Assembly: GCF_000006565.2 (NCBI RefSeq)
Contig: NC_031477.1
Location: 3,380,043 to 3,444,042, forward strand
Length of the DNA stretch: 64,000 bases
Direction: 5' to 3'
Origin: Toxoplasma gondii ME49
Lineage: Eukaryota; Apicomplexa; Conoidasida; Eucoccidiorida; Sarcocystidae
The notes under the pieces were generated by a model. The model worked only from the letters and a program-made list of their open reading frames with translations, was not told where the DNA came from and did no database searches. Made by a program: the position numbers and the translations under genes. Positions within the stretch are counted from its first letter, which is position 1, and the number at the start of each line of letters is the position of its first letter. Shown one piece after another: positions 13,101 through 23,300 of the stretch.

Positions 13101-16100
13101 GTGTCAGCGAGGCGACTGGAGCAGGCGCGGCAGCTGCAACTGGACTGTATCCCGCGCCGCGCCAGACGTCGGGCGGAGACGGGGAGCCCGTTGGCTTCTA
13201 CCGAAGGGGCTCTGGAGGCGAGGGAGTCTCGGTGGGCGAGAAGGCGGGTGCACCAGCGCTCGTGGCGATCCAAGGGAAAGAGGAAGAAAGTGAACAGCTG
13301 CATGGACTGCCGGAGGCGGTCGCCGAGGCAAACACGCAGAGATTCGGGGATGAGAACGCGAGGGACCCGCAACAACCGTTTGTGGGGCGGCTCGAGTCTG
13401 CAGATGGCACGGGCACGACTGCATGCGACAGAACTGGATACCCGTTCTTCAGCGGGTTCCAGGTGCCTTCTGGCGAGGAAATCGACGAGAACGCGGTGTC
13501 GGAGATCGGAGGCAAGGAAGGCCTTGATGTCGAGCGGAAGCGGAGAAGAGAAAACGAATTTGATAGCCGGTCTCTCCTGGGCATGAGTAGTGTGCCGACT
13601 GCAGACGGCGCCTTTGGGTGCTTTCAACAGAACGGGGCCCCGGGTTTCGGGTCGTCGCTGATCAGAGGTGAAGAGGATAGACCGGACGGAACCGGAAACG
13701 TCCACTCCTCTCACTCGACGCCGGGAACATGTCCCTCGTTCAACTCTCCCCAAGTGCCCCACACCCAGAGCTTGTCTCAAGGAAGTGTGCCAGAGGGGAG
13801 CTCGCCGCAGCTCCCGCCACCGTTCTTGAGCTGGAACGAGGACCGGCCTGCGAGCGGACGAGACGCGACGACCACTGTCTGTTCCTTCAGTGGCTCTTTT
13901 CTGCCAACGGGAGCAGATTCGCACTTCCACGATCCGCGAGAACTCGGAAAAGACGTGGGCGCTTCCCTGCCTTCGCAGCTGCACGTGTCCACGAACCATG
14001 CGTTCAACCCCGGAGCCGTGGCGCCCTACAACACGTCAGGTCTCCCTGGGTTTCCAGGTACCCTTTCGGCGACGCCTTGCCGCCAGGGCGCGGGATTCGT
14101 GTCTGGTGGAGTTGGGGTGTACGGACAGGAGACACCGCCAGGCCTAGGCATGGGCTTCATGCAGCCGCAGAACGGACCTTTCGACATGCAGCACCTCCAC
14201 TCGCTACCTTCTCACCAGATGTACGGTCACTTGCCGCATCTCTCAGGGAGCTTGGGCGCCATGGGGCAAAACGGCATGCGTCCCCCGGGGGCGTCAAACG
14301 CCTCCGGCGTTCCTCTCGCTTCTTCTCTCGCTGCCTATCCCACAGGCGTGGTTTCGCATTCCGGGCAGCTCGCCATTGGCCAACCCCCGCTGTCCCCGTC
14401 TCAGCCCCTGCCATCTGGGGGGGGCCTGTCTTCGTCGCATCTCTTGCCGTCGCCCCACATGTACGGATCGTGGATGCAGAGCGCGAACAGCCAGACGCTG
14501 AATCCTCCGAATTTCTTGCTGGGCGCCTCAGGGGCTCCGACTCAGACCTCTCCTATGTCCTCGACGAGGTTCCCGCCTTGCCAGTCGACGGTCTCGCCTT
14601 CACTGGCTCCAGCCGACGCCCACGGTCTCACCGCACCCCCGTTCGGAGCCTCTGTCCCCACGGGGCCTGTGCAGAGCGCGCGGGCGAAGGGTGGCCGGAA
14701 GGAGGGGCCTGGGCTTGCATGCGCGGGGGGTACAGATATGAGGAAGAGCACCTCCCGAGAGAAGCAAGCCGGCTCAGGTCCCGCTAGAAGTCGTCGCACA
14801 AAGGGAGCCGCGAGCGCCTCGAACGGAGGCAGTCTCTTCCCGGTGTCTCCCTACGCGGCACCCGTCGACCCCACTGGCCCGGCTTCTTCGTTCTCGCCCC
14901 CCTTCAGGCCCCTCTCGAACTCAGGGTCCCCGCCACTCGCCCCGGCGAATAGCGACGGCGCCGCGCCGGTTGAGTGGCACGAGGGCTTCCGACGCCCCTT
15001 CGGCACCGAGGGGAGGCAACAGCTCCTCCGACACCTCCGACAAGTCTACAACGCAGACAGCGCGTACTGGGGAGAGCGGCTTCGACACGCAAACATCGCG
15101 TTCAGTCGCATTGCGTACGCGACCGTCGCGGAACTCTGGAAGATCGCACACGTCATGGACTGCTTCCCCATCGCGCTCGCCTTCTCGAATCGACACTCCG
15201 CCACCGCCTCGACGGGCGTCGAAGACGGAGGGGCCTTGACGGGGGCACCCGGCACGGGGGCAGTGGGCCTCCCGGGGGCCGCCGCGGTGGGCCGGCGCGC
15301 GTGCGGAGCCAAGGGCGAGAAGGCCAAGGGGTCCAGGCGAGGCAACTCCGGGAACGCCGGCGCAACTGCGAGTAGCAAAACCCCACAACTGAAGCAGACA
15401 AGCGCCCTCGCTGGGGGCCTCAGCTCGAGCGGGGCACACTTGGGTGTGATATCGGCTCCTCAGGAGGGCAGTGGAAACTTGCAGACGTCTCTGTTGTTTT
15501 CCGAGTCTGCTTTCCCAGAGGGGGGAGGCAGTCCGGTTCAGTCCTGTGTCGACGTGCAGGATCCGAGTGGGGTAGGAACCGGCGCCGCTGCCCCGGAGAC
15601 ACCTGGAGACGGCACAGGGCCCGAGGGGACTGGAGGCCTGCAGGGGTCGCGCGCGTGGGACCCGGTGACTGAGGACTTTTCGGGTGCTTTCGAGCATGCA
15701 GGTGTCTCGGGACGGTGTTTAGCCGGCATGCCGGAGGTCTCTCTCGGGGCGCGAACTGTGGGGTGCGGCCGGGGCCCGAGCGAGCAAGGCCCAGTATCTC
15801 CTGGACAAGAAGACGACGCGTCGGCGTCTCTCGGGCCTCATTCCAGAGAAAGCGAGAAATACTTCTCGGGGGACCAGCCCCTCTGCGTCCACACTTCTGA
15901 TGAAGCTGTCCACTCGACGGAGGGACTCATCCTGAAGGCTGGGGGTGAGGAGTGGAGGTCGCGGTGTCTCGAGGCCCCTGGGGACAAGGCGTCTGGGAGT
16001 CAGATGTGCGCGGGTCTCGGAGGCACCCAGGCGGAAGGGACAGACTCGGAAGACTGCATGCTCGGGATGGGGAAGGCGGGGAAGGTCGCGGAATACCCTG

Positions 16101-16531
16101 TGAAGGAGGAGACCGGAGTTCAAGGCGACCAAGAGACAGAGAGCGTTAAACCGACTGCGGCCAAACCGAGATCCATGGGAACCAGCGGGAAGAGAAAAGA
16201 GGAAGGGGCCAGACAGCCCTCGCTCGTAGCTTGTGCACGCACGTTCGTTGCGGCCGACGGGGCAGAAGAAGGTGACATCGATGACGCTTCGGGAGACCGA
16301 GTTCTGTCCCTGCCGCGGGTGTGCACGGGGAAGAAGAAACGCGAAGCCAAGGCAAAGAAGGGGAAGGAAGAAGGCAACGCCGCTGTGGTCACAAGGAGGA
16401 AAGAAGAGGCACGAGCCGAGGGACATCGCGAAGGGGAGACATCCGCAGAGGTAGCCAAGACTCTTTCAGAGTTCGCCTTTGTCTCAGAAGATGTTCAGAC
16501 GCTTCCGTCAGTAGAAGGGGCAACTCAGTAA
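9683..16531 (+). CDS. AP2IX-5: Giant AP2-domain transcription factor, probably AP2IX-5
   Basis: This is a 2,282-residue nuclear DNA-binding protein encoded in one uninterrupted frame. Most of it is disordered Ser/Gly/Pro/Ala sequence. A single AP2 domain lies at about residues 1005-1057, with core features RRWCASVYYRG, KRRFSMGRWGPLGAFYAAI and a final WRQSHYSRLN. A second ordered block at about 1764-1838 (GFRRPFGTEGRQQLLRHLRQ, then YWGERLRHANIAFSRIAYAT and WKIAHVMDCFPIALAF) is unlike the rest and may be an AP2-associated C-terminal domain. Basic clusters such as KKRRRR near 1080 suit nuclear import. Position beside GAPDH1 fits AP2IX-5, a factor reported to control daughter-cell budding in asexual division. 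That name rests on memory of gene order, not a search. Start chosen: ATG at 9683, though an upstream ATG competes. Confidence 0.85.
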   Translation: MAWPPTPTASPSAKQTPLASLLPLHQFFPSSPGCSPTSRHFDVSPQALGFGISESTSPTTGTNALRAALAGMPATSSQAARGMSLPTSSGGGVFGLSAGHALSSTPDSPRFSPVRRTASPSAALLSKVLVGGAGSPSGHVTPSSSLQLTTSPTGDPFPLFATTSTSSDSDTAPFGGAGHGAEGSAAGSETPTLLLPLTRRRSDREPALLFSTSVSASSTSDAATMSPTGERPSGVERGDAGADATPMGAAAAALNQCGLDFSPRLLNTPRSGHLFSRVFSPTGRAGSTALLTDGGSHPALLVQQNPLQPLSKGDEAATLLTGALSSGAKDSRQRGGASPPEDSLPEPFASENDNCLQKAAAGPPGASITRTMSGARSVSSPASRQGSASRPRGASSGSSVRRTPPPSLLDPSFLFHPAQGMDSSSCSRSPALFLFDDAAFGMGGNGLGPGCGSLESVGPSGAVLGAGTRGSSGGGGGGSFDAFGGTPFSPSCFSLPSLFGVGTANAPFFSPSNAAASPAGASALAAATQRLLCHTGGGASPGSPLHLPLLSQRQQLLLHQSSHPRRNSFPSPTSGGGRGPSTPTGADPLFGVFSVSTASQHDSGDTPRARRSGDCGGSDPREARADRALPAVQTPQGSLPFPSLLELDAGKDRGSGMSGADPSLFYSSHLFLQNGGTRTLSSPRQGSAVLRSAACGGAQTATDRAAAGGDTAGLPFSGSVASQEGEDQEREAATLLEGSQGTREGLAKEERPHLGPGHSSVSHRASFLPSVLHTPSFLPFPEWQDRSNFAALMQPGQRPETLPGASEPDWSKPTVSTVASTAEERTEGDSAVQGGDGGLVGSQDKPHVAQGELTTRAGALETQPETEGGNLQKAYGVSPSPLGTPSSLGLFGREAGEGKETPSSRASAENRSHPATGQPKNAKPYPAAGALQAGSQPGAAGPVSPTKAETEGSPSGTKASKSGASGFLAAFEDAAFQQPSEEFIGYCVQKHQARYPTPQNLPGIQMEQQQRRWCASVYYRGCQHKRRFSMGRWGPLGAFYAAIEWRQSHYSRLNSLKGIRSPGNSEGAPGSDHKKRRRRSSSGSCSSRSHPALARGSVGPPGPGSLAESAPSEGPEGTETAPGSGLPGMAGGVKKEEAGCVSEATGAGAAAATGLYPAPRQTSGGDGEPVGFYRRGSGGEGVSVGEKAGAPALVAIQGKEEESEQLHGLPEAVAEANTQRFGDENARDPQQPFVGRLESADGTGTTACDRTGYPFFSGFQVPSGEEIDENAVSEIGGKEGLDVERKRRRENEFDSRSLLGMSSVPTADGAFGCFQQNGAPGFGSSLIRGEEDRPDGTGNVHSSHSTPGTCPSFNSPQVPHTQSLSQGSVPEGSSPQLPPPFLSWNEDRPASGRDATTTVCSFSGSFLPTGADSHFHDPRELGKDVGASLPSQLHVSTNHAFNPGAVAPYNTSGLPGFPGTLSATPCRQGAGFVSGGVGVYGQETPPGLGMGFMQPQNGPFDMQHLHSLPSHQMYGHLPHLSGSLGAMGQNGMRPPGASNASGVPLASSLAAYPTGVVSHSGQLAIGQPPLSPSQPLPSGGGLSSSHLLPSPHMYGSWMQSANSQTLNPPNFLLGASGAPTQTSPMSSTRFPPCQSTVSPSLAPADAHGLTAPPFGASVPTGPVQSARAKGGRKEGPGLACAGGTDMRKSTSREKQAGSGPARSRRTKGAASASNGGSLFPVSPYAAPVDPTGPASSFSPPFRPLSNSGSPPLAPANSDGAAPVEWHEGFRRPFGTEGRQQLLRHLRQVYNADSAYWGERLRHANIAFSRIAYATVAELWKIAHVMDCFPIALAFSNRHSATASTGVEDGGALTGAPGTGAVGLPGAAAVGRRACGAKGEKAKGSRRGNSGNAGATASSKTPQLKQTSALAGGLSSSGAHLGVISAPQEGSGNLQTSLLFSESAFPEGGGSPVQSCVDVQDPSGVGTGAAAPETPGDGTGPEGTGGLQGSRAWDPVTEDFSGAFEHAGVSGRCLAGMPEVSLGARTVGCGRGPSEQGPVSPGQEDDASASLGPHSRESEKYFSGDQPLCVHTSDEAVHSTEGLILKAGGEEWRSRCLEAPGDKASGSQMCAGLGGTQAEGTDSEDCMLGMGKAGKVAEYPVKEETGVQGDQETESVKPTAAKPRSMGTSGKRKEEGARQPSLVACARTFVAADGAEEGDIDDASGDRVLSLPRVCTGKKKREAKAKKGKEEGNAAVVTRRKEEARAEGHREGETSAEVAKTLSEFAFVSEDVQTLPSVEGATQ

Positions 16532-19500
16532 GGAGGCACCTTTCTTTTGCGAAAAACAGGTGTCGACTCACACTTACTGGTGTCGCTTGGGATACACAGT
16601 GTAGGGCTTGGCCTTCAGAAGCCGCAGCTGCGTTCGGGCGGTTGTCCTTGCCTCGATGGAGGAGGTTGCACATGCATTGCATCTGCATGCGCCTGTCTCT
16701 TAATGGTGGGAAGTCCGGGGGGAATGGCAAACGTCGCGTGTAGAGTCGCGGTGACAATCGGAAGAAAGGAATAGAGAAGAAGCAGGAGAGGGATCAGACT
16801 GGCGTGCGGAAAGCACGACTCTGCGTTGTTTACCATTTTTTGACTGTGAGAAGCGTTGGTCCTTGTGAAATAGGGTTTCCAGAACGGCAGGGGAAACACT
16901 GATCTTTTTTCTCGAACTCCCATCCGTACACCAGAACGTAGACGCTCATGCGCTCAGGCCCGTTTTATTGCCAGGCAAATGGATGGCGCTTCGTCGCGAT
17001 TCACCATTGTCGACTTTTCTTCCTCAACAATTATCACGTCACCACTCAAGCAGTGTCTCTGTGTATCCATATGCATGTGCATGCACCGATTCTAGGTTGC
17101 ACGTGTCCACGTACGTACAGGTGTCATGAAACAGGGATCACTTGTGTGCGGCGTATTGGCGATTTTGGAATGAGCTGACGCCTCTTATTCTTTTCTAGCT
17201 GCGTGCTCTCACGGAGTCGTGAAAAAAGAGGAGGGCACGTGGATGGATTTGCCCGATCTGTAGATGGTTTACATGGCCTTCGCTGGGGAGACTCTGTTCG
17301 TGTTGCCTGTGTGTGGCGCAGGCCGCAGGCAAGAAGGGATGAAACTGTCGCGCACACACAGAGCGAAGCGCGTGTTTGTGGTGTGTGCGTGGTGCTCGAT
17401 TTGTCTTCCCTTGTTGTTTTGGAGAGTTTCTTTGCGAGTTTCGTCTATCTGAGAGCCGTTTTCTTCCTGTTGTCAAAAAGGCGTGTTTTTTCGTGCGTGT
17501 GTTTTTTCTCGGTTTCGAGATGCATGGATGCTTCTGCGGTGCAGCCACACCTTGTCACTCGACACGTTAAGATTGTAGACCAGGTGGCGCAGAACTCCGA
17601 AAGCGCACCGTTCCTTAGTAGCTCATTTCGGGTGTACGTACACTCGCGCGCGTTCGGATTCTTTCGAATCATCAGGCGGCACCTTCCCTCCGGTATTCGC
17701 ATCCTCCAGTGTCGATTCCACAATGCAGGCTCTATTATTCTGCAGGGAGAACGCTTCTGTTGGTACGTTGTGTCGGTTTGATGTTGTTTGTGCGACTTAA
17801 CGGCCGTGGAGGAGTCGCGGCAAGGCGATTGAAAAGCCGAAAAAAGTGCAGCGTGAAAGGGCCGTTTCTCCTTTTTGTGTCAACTGCCAAACTTTCCTCG
17901 CGGCTCTCTGGTCTCTCTATGGTGCGTTGGTTCTTTTTGGGATTTTTAGTAAACCGATATCTATGTGACTGCTGGAAAAAACAGGGCAAGACAAAGGTTC
18001 TCCCCGCTGTTCAGGTGTCCCGTCCTCCCTTGTACATGGTGAGGGGTATTCAAATGTATATCTTCTTTTAAAATTGGCATCCGCGTCCGTCACGCTGTTT
18101 TTCTTGTCAGCACAGATCGAAGCTCTGTTGACGCACCAAAGGAGGCTGTCTCCGCAAAAGGACCGCGGGAACTTCTTGCGCAAGTCAAACCGTCGACCGT
18201 AACGGCTACTCCATGACACGCGAACACGCGCCTGACATTTTGTGGACTCCACGGTGCGTGGCACTCAAAAGTGAATGCGTTTCAGCGAGACGAAGAAACC
18301 TTGTGAAGGAAGATTCACCAGAACTGACCCTTCCGCAGAGGGTCGTCACCTGGCGCGCGAGAAAATCCGCAGATACCCCGTCTGTTCCGCTCCCCTGAAA
18401 TTATCACCCAACAATATATTATGTATCATGAAAAGCGCAGTAATGCCGAACCAGACATCTCGTCTGATAATACGCTTGCGTGCAAGGCACGAGAGCAAGG
18501 CAGGATATAGTGCTAGAACGTGCTCTGGGTGGAAGGTGGAAGCAGACACAGAAAAGTTCAGGTACACGTTGTGAGAGCGCGTTTTGTTGTTTGCCCGTTT
18601 TCTGCTCCGGAAACGGTGGCTCTCCACAGCAAAAACTCCCGCGATGCGCCTTGGCGGTGCCTCTTGTCTCCCATGTGTGCTGCGTTCCCTTTTTCACGAG
18701 AACGAAGGTGCAGCGACGGGCGGAAAGGCAGAGTCGACGTAGCACACCAACTGTGAGATCCACCGAGCGAGAAACTGAGGGAAAACGAAGCAGGTAGACG
18801 GTTCACGATTTCGCTTCTGCCTTTCTAGGGTTTCGAGAGAGGAAAAAATGCACTTCGCCCGTTCTCATCAAAGAGCAGAGTAGACGGAAAGCTCTGTGCG
18901 TTTGTGAGTCTAGAACACGCTGCGTCCGCACGCCTGTTTTCTAGCACGGGGGCGTGTGTAGTCGAAATAAAAAGCCACAGCAACCTAAATTGACAGGCTT
19001 TCTTTAAGCTTATCAAGTGGCCTCTTAACGCAAGTTGTCGCTCGAACGGCCTCGTTTCCCCGCAGAAAATTCCTAGAACACGAAAAACTGTATCTCTGGC
19101 ACGAGGAAACTACCCGGGCACCACAAGCTTTTGCCTGGCTGCAGTGTTTGGCCGGCTCTTGTTCGTTACTTCCATCGAGAAGCAATTTTCTCTGTTAATA
19201 AGAGTGATAACTGACTCTACATGGCGCAGGTGTGAAGCAAAAAACCAAAACAATTCCGTTCGACGTCGAAAAAGCAACCTCCGAGAACGGAACTACGTCC
19301 GAACGTGATAGAAAAGCCTTTTTTGGACAACTCTGGGAGAGAAGTCATACAAAAACGGAAAAGGGACGGTGAAATGTCTTCTAGTGCGCAAGCCTCGACG
19401 GGGAAGAAATCCTCACTCTCGATACACCCTCATTCGTTGGCTGCATCTTTCGCAAGTAAGGTTTTCCAGTTCAAAAGAAGTTGATTGAAGACGCCTTTTG

Positions 19501-20383
19501 TAGGGGCCGAAAGACAGACGAGAAAGGGGCGGGTGTCTGTGCTTCGAGAACAGTTCTCGGCTCCCTTGTGCGAGCGTTCAACAACATCTAGTTAGAGAAG
19601 TAGGAAAACCACTCGGGACCCACAACGAAGCAGTGGCATGCCTCGAGAAAGAACACAAGCAACACCGGAGTGGGGTGAAAGAAGGACAGAAAGAGAGAAA
19701 TACACAGATCTAGATACCGACAGATATACAGATAGGTAGATATGCATACAGATGTAGATATAGATCGTTTTCCATACAGATAGGAATGCGTATAGAAACG
19801 GGTTTTACATTGACAGAGTTTTTCGTGGGACTACACATATATTGATATACGTAATAGATTGAGATACATATTGATAGATAGAGTTCCAGATGGATAGAAC
19901 TACGTAGACATAGGTGTAGATCGTGACAGATCGAGATCGATTTAGACACAGATCCAGATCGACAGATGTCGATATAGACTGAATTAGATAGGTAACGCAC
20001 TAGAGACTGCCGGAGAAGATCAACAAGGTAGACACATGGGCAAGGAGAACCGAGAGGAGAGGCAGACGAAAATCTGCAAAAAGACAGAAAAGATGCTGAC
20101 AGCGAGGACCAAAACGAAAAAGCGGAACAGTGAAAGAATACCCATATGGAGAGCCTCGAAAACGTGTTCTTTTGTTAAAACACGAAAACGAAAAGGCGAA
20201 AGAACAAAAGTGTGAGACACAAACAGCAAACAGAGACAGGGAGGATCGCTGCAAACCTCGTTATCGGCGAGAAGTTTGGAAGTCGGGAAACCCCCTCCTT
20301 CTGCACCTTGTCTAGTCTTTTCTGTACGTGTCGCTCTCATTTTCACTTCCTCTTTTCTCTCTTCTCTCGTTTCATGTTCATTT
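16532..20383. other. Convergent 3' intergenic region
   Basis: This 3.85 kb separates the stop codons of the AP2 gene (plus) and VPS18 (minus) and should hold both 3' untranslated regions. No frame is convincing as coding. Pyrimidine- and GT-rich tracts occur at 17200-18100, and a GATA-type microsatellite at 19700-19990 is listed separately. Confidence 0.55.
19700..19990. repeat. CAGATA/GATA-type imperfect microsatellite
   Basis: About 290 bp of degenerate repeats of the units CAGATA, TAGATA and AGATCGAGAT, interrupted by ATAC and TACGTA. It lies in the convergent intergenic region downstream of VPS18. It is low-complexity DNA and the frames crossing it are not genes. Confidence 0.75.
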
Positions 20384-23300
20384 TTAGCTTTCCCCATCTT
20401 CATCCTGAAGGTCACTCGGATCTTCGACAATGTTCCAACTGTTGATTTCCTCCAGACTTTCTCCTGCTCCAATGAATGGGAGAGCAATCGATCGAATCAT
20501 CGGAGTCCCGCATATCGAGCACTCGCCAGCCAGAATATCGTCGACAGCGCTGTCGAAGGAAAGAAGAGAAGCCATGGAAAACGAGAAATTGTCAGGAGCT
20601 AAGGTCGGCAAAGGAAGAAGGAAAGCTGTCTCACCCACTGTTGAAACTGAGACAATCGCCAGGTTTCACGTGCAGAGGATGAACAGAACAAAAAGGAAAA
20701 ACGATTCACCTTCTGTCGAAGTAGAAGAGAGAACAGTTTCATCAGCTGAGGACGAAAAAGGGAAGAAGCAGGAAAGCAGTTTATTCTTTGTCGAAGAAAT
20801 AACGAAATTCCCCGAGATGATGCCAAGAAAAAGAAGGGAATGCAGTGCACATGCGCACATCCACGAGACGCCGCTGACAGAGGTGATACGGGAGAAAACA
20901 AACGAACTCAAATCTATCAGGACAGAACGAGGGGCGAAGCGATAGGAAAGAGAGAAGAATCAGATTCCCTAAAAAAGAATCACTTCCTGTCTCTTTGTTT
21001 CTCGTCTCACCTTTCAAGTTGCTCCAAATCTTCTGCAGGCGCACCTCGTTCCATAGCTCGATCGAGGTCGACGATGCGCCGTTCGAATTCAGCGAGGGTG
21101 TCCACATCTGAAAAAAATCAAAAGTGTTTTGCCTTCTCTTCAGATCGGCGAGACTCTACACACCTTGTGCCAATTCTCCTGTTTCCCCCTTCTTCTATCT
21201 TGCCTACCCTCCCGTAAAAACCGATTTCTCGACTTTTCTGCAAATGCCTTTCTCTGCTGATACAGACTGTCTTCACATGACAGCCTTCATTTTTACGCTA
21301 AAGAAGCTTCTTTTTCCTCGTGTTCTGAACTCTACGCGTTGTCCTCATACACTTCCGTTGATTCCCTCTTAATCAAAAAGGTGCTCTCAGGCATGTGTAC
21401 ACCTATACATATGTATACACATTGACGTAAGTAGATACGTCGGTACAGAGATAGATGTGCTAAAGCAAATACATTCTCTTATGCATCAAACATGCATTTA
21501 CGTATATAAATAATACATACGTAGATACCGATGTGCTACAGCAAATTTACTCGCGAGCACACAGGCACACATTTATGTCGATCAAATAATAAATGCGGAC
21601 ATACAGATGTGCCAGACCATATATGCTCTCACATATATATACATATATATATATGTATATATTTATATATTTATATATTTATATACACAAGAATATCTAT
21701 CTAGTTATACCTATATATACGAAAAACGGTAAACGTTGACACTTTGAAAGAGTTTGTGGTCTGGGCGCTGCTTCTACTTGAAACGAATCTCTCTTCTCTG
21801 AAAAACGCCGTTCTTTTCTCGTGGAGCTGCATCCTACCCATGGCAGGGACGCGAAGACGCTGACAGCAAGAGGCGTGGAAGCAGTGGCCACAACCGAACG
21901 CGTAGAATCTCTCAGTGAAGATCGGTTCGCAACAGACGTCGCAGCTCTGGTCGACTTCTACAACAACGCACCTAACCATATAAAGAAACACGAAAGAGAC
22001 ACTTGGAGATGCATTCCCTCTTCAAAAATGCGTCGACTACGCTCTGTCTACTCGACGGTCGATTTGCGTCTACAGATAAGCCTCATACCCACGACATTCA
22101 CATGCATATGAATGTATATATATATATATATATATCCATTCACCAGCACAGACCACATATTCATGTATACATATACATACACATATATACACATTGCTCG
22201 TTGCTATAGATACACAGATATCGATTTACATGTATATGTGTGGTTCTTTCACACTAGCACATACCACACACATACATACTTGTTTTCACACACACACATA
22301 TATATATACATACATACACAGACATATTTCTCGCTCGTGTAGATTCGTAGCGAATGATGTGCGAGTTTCCTTGGCATCTTGTGCCACTTTCTTCAGTGTA
22401 GGAAAAACGACGCGTTTGCAGGTTTCTGCAGCTGGGTTTGCTGTTGTTTTTCCCGTTTTCGACCGGCGTTTTCTGACTCGACTCTCACCGTTGATTCACA
22501 GTTTTCAACTCTTCTTTGAGAGCAGAAATCGCTTCTTTGTGTGTTTCCATTTCTTGGTATCTGGACGCTATGCGTTGCTCGTATGCGTCCAGCGACGCGC
22601 AAATGTCTTCCTTCAACGAATCGATGACTGTCGAGTCCGAAATGTACGGAAGGACATCCTGAAAAACTCCCAACTCGCTCTCTCACAGGATTTCGAAACG
22701 AACATGCTTACACGCGCACGCATTATCTCTACATAGGACGGCAGAAGGTCAACAGATGTACAAAACGATATATATATATATATATATATACCATTACGTC
22801 AGCATAGTTGCAGAGAGCAGAGGAAGACATGCATAAATACATATATATATTATATATGCATGCAAGTCTATATGCATATGCAGAGATGACGAAAGCACAC
22901 GCACAGACAGAGATTTATTTAGGGTCTAGGTGCGTGTAAAGATCACTGGTAGGCTGACAGCTTCAGAGCTCTAAGTTGGCGATTGCTGAGAGGCCACCTG
23001 GATTTCAATCACCACATATGCACGCGTTTTTATTTTTGGATAAGTCTTGGCTAGTTTTCAACAGTAGGGTCTTAACGCCAGCAAACCCGCGAACGTTCTT
23101 CGTAGCTCAAGGTGAGTTCTGTGAAAGAGTTCGTTTCGCGTCCTGAAATCGACGAAAGAGAATTAGGTCGGAAACATAGTGGTGCCTCAAGATCGACGCC
23201 GAGCTTACTTGAATCTTCAGCAGATTTCCTGACTGTCTGACGAGAGCTACGAGGGCCGGTACGTCTTCGTGGACAGCCTGAGGACCGCGCGAAAATGCAA

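Noticed and set aside
12833..13999. 388-codon minus-strand frame opposite the AP2 domain region
   Set aside because: It is antisense to the AP2 domain itself and Arg/Ser/Ala-rich, as expected for a shadow frame.
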